Part shown: positions 7,107 through 8,859 of the stretch, one piece after another
How positions within the stretch are numbered: the first letter of the stretch is position 1
How the letters are laid out: each line of letters begins with the position of its first letter
Assembly (NCBI GenBank): GCA_027067035.1
Contig: JAMOMO010000312.1
Location: forward strand, 1-8,859
Origin: Desulfobulbaceae bacterium
GTDB lineage: Bacteria > Desulfobacterota > Desulfobulbia > Desulfobulbales > Desulfocapsaceae
Direction of reading: 5' to 3'
Length of the DNA stretch: 8,859 nucleotides
The notes under the pieces: model-generated
What the model was told of the DNA's origin: nothing
Databases searched by the model: none
What the model saw: the letters and a program-made list of their open reading frames with translations, nothing else
Program-made: the position numbers and the translations under genes

Positions 7107-7136
7107 ATAATATGTGTAAAAAAAATGCTCTGTCAA
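7107..7136 (-). promoter_or_regulatory. Strong candidate sigma-70 promoter of pilZ gene
   Basis: On the minus strand TTGACA (7131-7136) is a perfect -35 hexamer and TATTAT (7107-7112) matches five of six -10 bases, with an 18-base spacer that includes a run of eight T. Transcription would start near 7100, about 40 bases before the PilZ ATG. The heptamer AGAGCAT occurs on the minus strand just after the -35 (7125-7131) and again just after the -10 (7092-7098), 33 bases apart, and may be a binding site. Confidence 0.6.
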
Positions 7137-7146
7137 GGGGATTGAC
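7118..7146 (-). terminator. Weak hairpin plus T8 run after the cyclase gene
   Basis: On the minus strand, nine bases after the cyclase stop codon, GTCAA-TCCCC-TTGAC (7132-7146) can form a five-pair stem. It is followed after six bases by eight T (7118-7125). The stem is weak and the T-run is not adjacent, so a working terminator is uncertain. The right arm of the stem contains part of the -35 box of the pilZ promoter. Confidence 0.3.
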
Positions 7147-7154
7147 TGCTGATT

Positions 7155-8859
7155 TCACTGTTGCTGTGAACTGCGGGGCATTCCGGCAGGGGCTGCTTTG
7201 ACCTGATTTCTTCCGGCCCGTTTTGCGGCATACATGGCTGCGTCAGCTGCTTTGATCAAGCCTTTCCAGGAGTTACTGTGCTCTGGAAAACAGGCCACGC
7301 CGATGCTTGCGGTGATATTGATTTTTTTGTTGTCACTTATGGGGATGGTATGATTTTCGATCTGCTCACAGAGGCGTTCGGCCAGATCCACAGCCTCTTC
7401 AAGTGATGTCTCCGGGAGTACCACAATGAATTCTTCACCACCGTATCGGGCGACGTAATCTGTTTTCCTGATGGAAGCTTCCAGCAGTTCTGCAAGCTGA
7501 CAGAGGGTGGTGTCGCCGTTTTGATGTCCATAACTGTCGTTCACCATTTTAAAATGATCAAGGTCGATCATGAAAATAGAGAGATTGTGTCTGTATCGTT
7601 CAGCCCGATTCAGCTCTTCGGTGATACGTTCTTCAAGAACTCTGCGATTGTAGAGGCCTGTCAGGGGATCATGGATTGAGAGGTAACGTGATTCTTCCTC
7701 CGCCTGTTTTCTCGCTGTAATATCACGGGCTATTCCAAGAACTCCCACCAGTTTGCCGGTACTGTCACGCAGCGGGGTGCGTATGACTTCAAGAAGCTCT
7801 TCATGGCCGTCATCGGCAAAGGTGAGCTGTTCCTCACTGATGAGTGGACTGCTGGAATGAATGGCGGCCTGATCTTTTTCGTCGAGGCTGTCTGCCAGAC
7901 CTTTATCAAGAAAGTCGTAATCGGTTTTACCGATGATATCCTGTTCTGAGCGGCCGGCAAAACGTTCAAACTTGTGGTTACACGAGAGATAAAGTCCTTC
8001 TGGATCTTTGAGCCAGATCATATCAGGGATGGTTTCCAGCAGGGTCTGAAGGCGCTTTTCACTGTTGAGTCTCTTGTGAACCTCTTCCCGCAGGAGTTTG
8101 TTCTTTTCATCCAGCAGCCGCCGCTGCTGTTCTGCTGCCTCAAAACGGGCATGGAGAAGCAGGGTGGTGGTCCTGGCCCGGACACGTATGACTACCGAAT
8201 AGAGGACCAGTAGAGCCAGAACAAAGAGAGAGAGGAGATACCAGCGGCTGGTGAGGAAATTACCAAGGGTCCCGTTGTTGTATCGGGCCGCAAGAATAAA
8301 CGGGGTGCCGGAGACAGGGATGTGTGCCAGGGAGGATTTCTGGCTGACAGGGGGCTGCAGGCCGTTTTTTAAAAGAGTGAGTGCTGTTGTTGTTCTCTCT
8401 CCATCTTCATCTGCACTGTGCAGTATGTATTCAGGGTCGGCAACGAAAATTGAATAACTTGTATTCTCAGATGGCTGTGAGCGAATGAGGAAGCGAAGAA
8501 CCTGTATGCGGTTTATTTCAGCGATGATACTCCCCACCCTTTTTTTGTTATGAAAATAGGGCGAAACCAGGAGAGTATGGATGTGCTGGTGGTCCTGAAA
8601 CAGAAAAATTTTCATCTCAGTGCTTGCCAGTATTTCTCTGTTGTGCCAGTGGATGGGGGCGTTGCTTAACTTTCCCACATCTACAATAATATTGTTTTCT
8701 GTGTCGGTTAAAAAAAGCCGCAGGTAGATGGGTGCATTGTTGAGCTGTTTATTGTCTATGATTTCCTGAAAGGTGTCCTTCAGCAAACGAAGGGTCTTCT
8801 GCTGTTCTGCTGTGTCGGCGCCGCTGTCCCGGGTGGAAAAGTAGTCACAGAGGATGTGG
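7155..8859 (-). CDS. Membrane-bound diguanylate cyclase (Cache-like sensor, PAS, GGDEF), 5' end outside window
   Basis: This protein makes cyclic di-GMP from two GTP at the inner membrane. Numbering here counts from the leucine codon at 8784-8786. In order come an extracytoplasmic Cache-like region (1 to about 178), a membrane helix (about 181-201), a coiled stretch (about 205-245), PAS (about 246-360), and GGDEF (about 365-530). The active site reads GGEEF at 449-453, an accepted active form. An RxxD inhibitory site (R440-K-T-D443) lies five residues before it, implying product feedback. HDPLTGLYNRR at 372-382 marks the domain start. The frame stays open to the right edge, adding 24 codons before 8786, with no stop and no signal anchor. 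The TTG at 8784-8786 is therefore not a convincing start; the true start and first membrane helix lie beyond the window. No EAL domain is present. PilZ is the next gene. Confidence 0.92.
   Translation of the reverse strand, partial: HILCDYFSTRDSGADTAEQQKTLRLLKDTFQEIIDNKQLNNAPIYLRLFLTDTENNIIVDVGKLSNAPIHWHNREILASTEMKIFLFQDHQHIHTLLVSPYFHNKKRVGSIIAEINRIQVLRFLIRSQPSENTSYSIFVADPEYILHSADEDGERTTTALTLLKNGLQPPVSQKSSLAHIPVSGTPFILAARYNNGTLGNFLTSRWYLLSLFVLALLVLYSVVIRVRARTTTLLLHARFEAAEQQRRLLDEKNKLLREEVHKRLNSEKRLQTLLETIPDMIWLKDPEGLYLSCNHKFERFAGRSEQDIIGKTDYDFLDKGLADSLDEKDQAAIHSSSPLISEEQLTFADDGHEELLEVIRTPLRDSTGKLVGVLGIARDITARKQAEEESRYLSIHDPLTGLYNRRVLEERITEELNRAERYRHNLSIFMIDLDHFKMVNDSYGHQNGDTTLCQLAELLEASIRKTDYVARYGGEEFIVVLPETSLEEAVDLAERLCEQIENHTIPISDNKKINITASIGVACFPEHSNSWKGLIKAADAAMYAAKRAGRNQVKAAPAGMPRSSQQQ

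Overview
This 8.9-kb window is ordinary bacterial chromosome with dense gene packing. It holds two functional blocks. The left block (210-3728) is a branched-chain amino acid locus: ilvC, encoding a class II ketol-acid reductoisomerase, is transcribed divergently from its LysR-type regulator ilvY. A membrane transporter of the SBF-like (bile acid:sodium symporter-related) family lies just downstream of ilvC on the same strand. The right block (3739 to the right edge, all on the minus strand) is a signalling cluster. It has a large hybrid histidine kinase with a periplasmic solute-binding sensor, a small PilZ protein, and a diguanylate cyclase with a Cache-like extracytoplasmic region, PAS and GGDEF domains. 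The cyclase runs off the right edge.

The organism cannot be named from this sequence alone. The ilvY-ilvC arrangement and the IlvC length and residues match the enterobacterial system closely. The histidine kinase style (GGIAHDFNN H-box, PAS-PAS-HisKA-HATPase-REC) and the many sensory proteins are common in Desulfobacterota. A Desulfobulbales-like Gram-negative is my best guess, as inference. Base composition looks moderate and even, with no sign of a mobile element, phage, CRISPR array, tRNA or rRNA.

How the genes probably work together: IlvY senses the IlvC substrate and activates ilvC. Three GTTGCG repeats next to the ilvY start are the likely binding region. The transporter may move a small organic anion related to the pathway, but its substrate is not shown by sequence. 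A perfect 14-bp inverted repeat fills the short gap between ilvC and the transporter and could terminate or tune read-through. In the right block the cyclase would make cyclic di-GMP and the PilZ protein would bind it. The hybrid kinase senses a small ligand in the periplasm, and no partner regulator is visible. A near-consensus promoter precedes pilZ, and a weaker palindrome-containing one precedes the kinase.

I found no clearly new system. The most useful leads are the ilvC-transporter pairing with its hairpin, the ilvYC operator layout, and the compact cyclase/PilZ/kinase cluster with overlapping terminator- and promoter-like signals.
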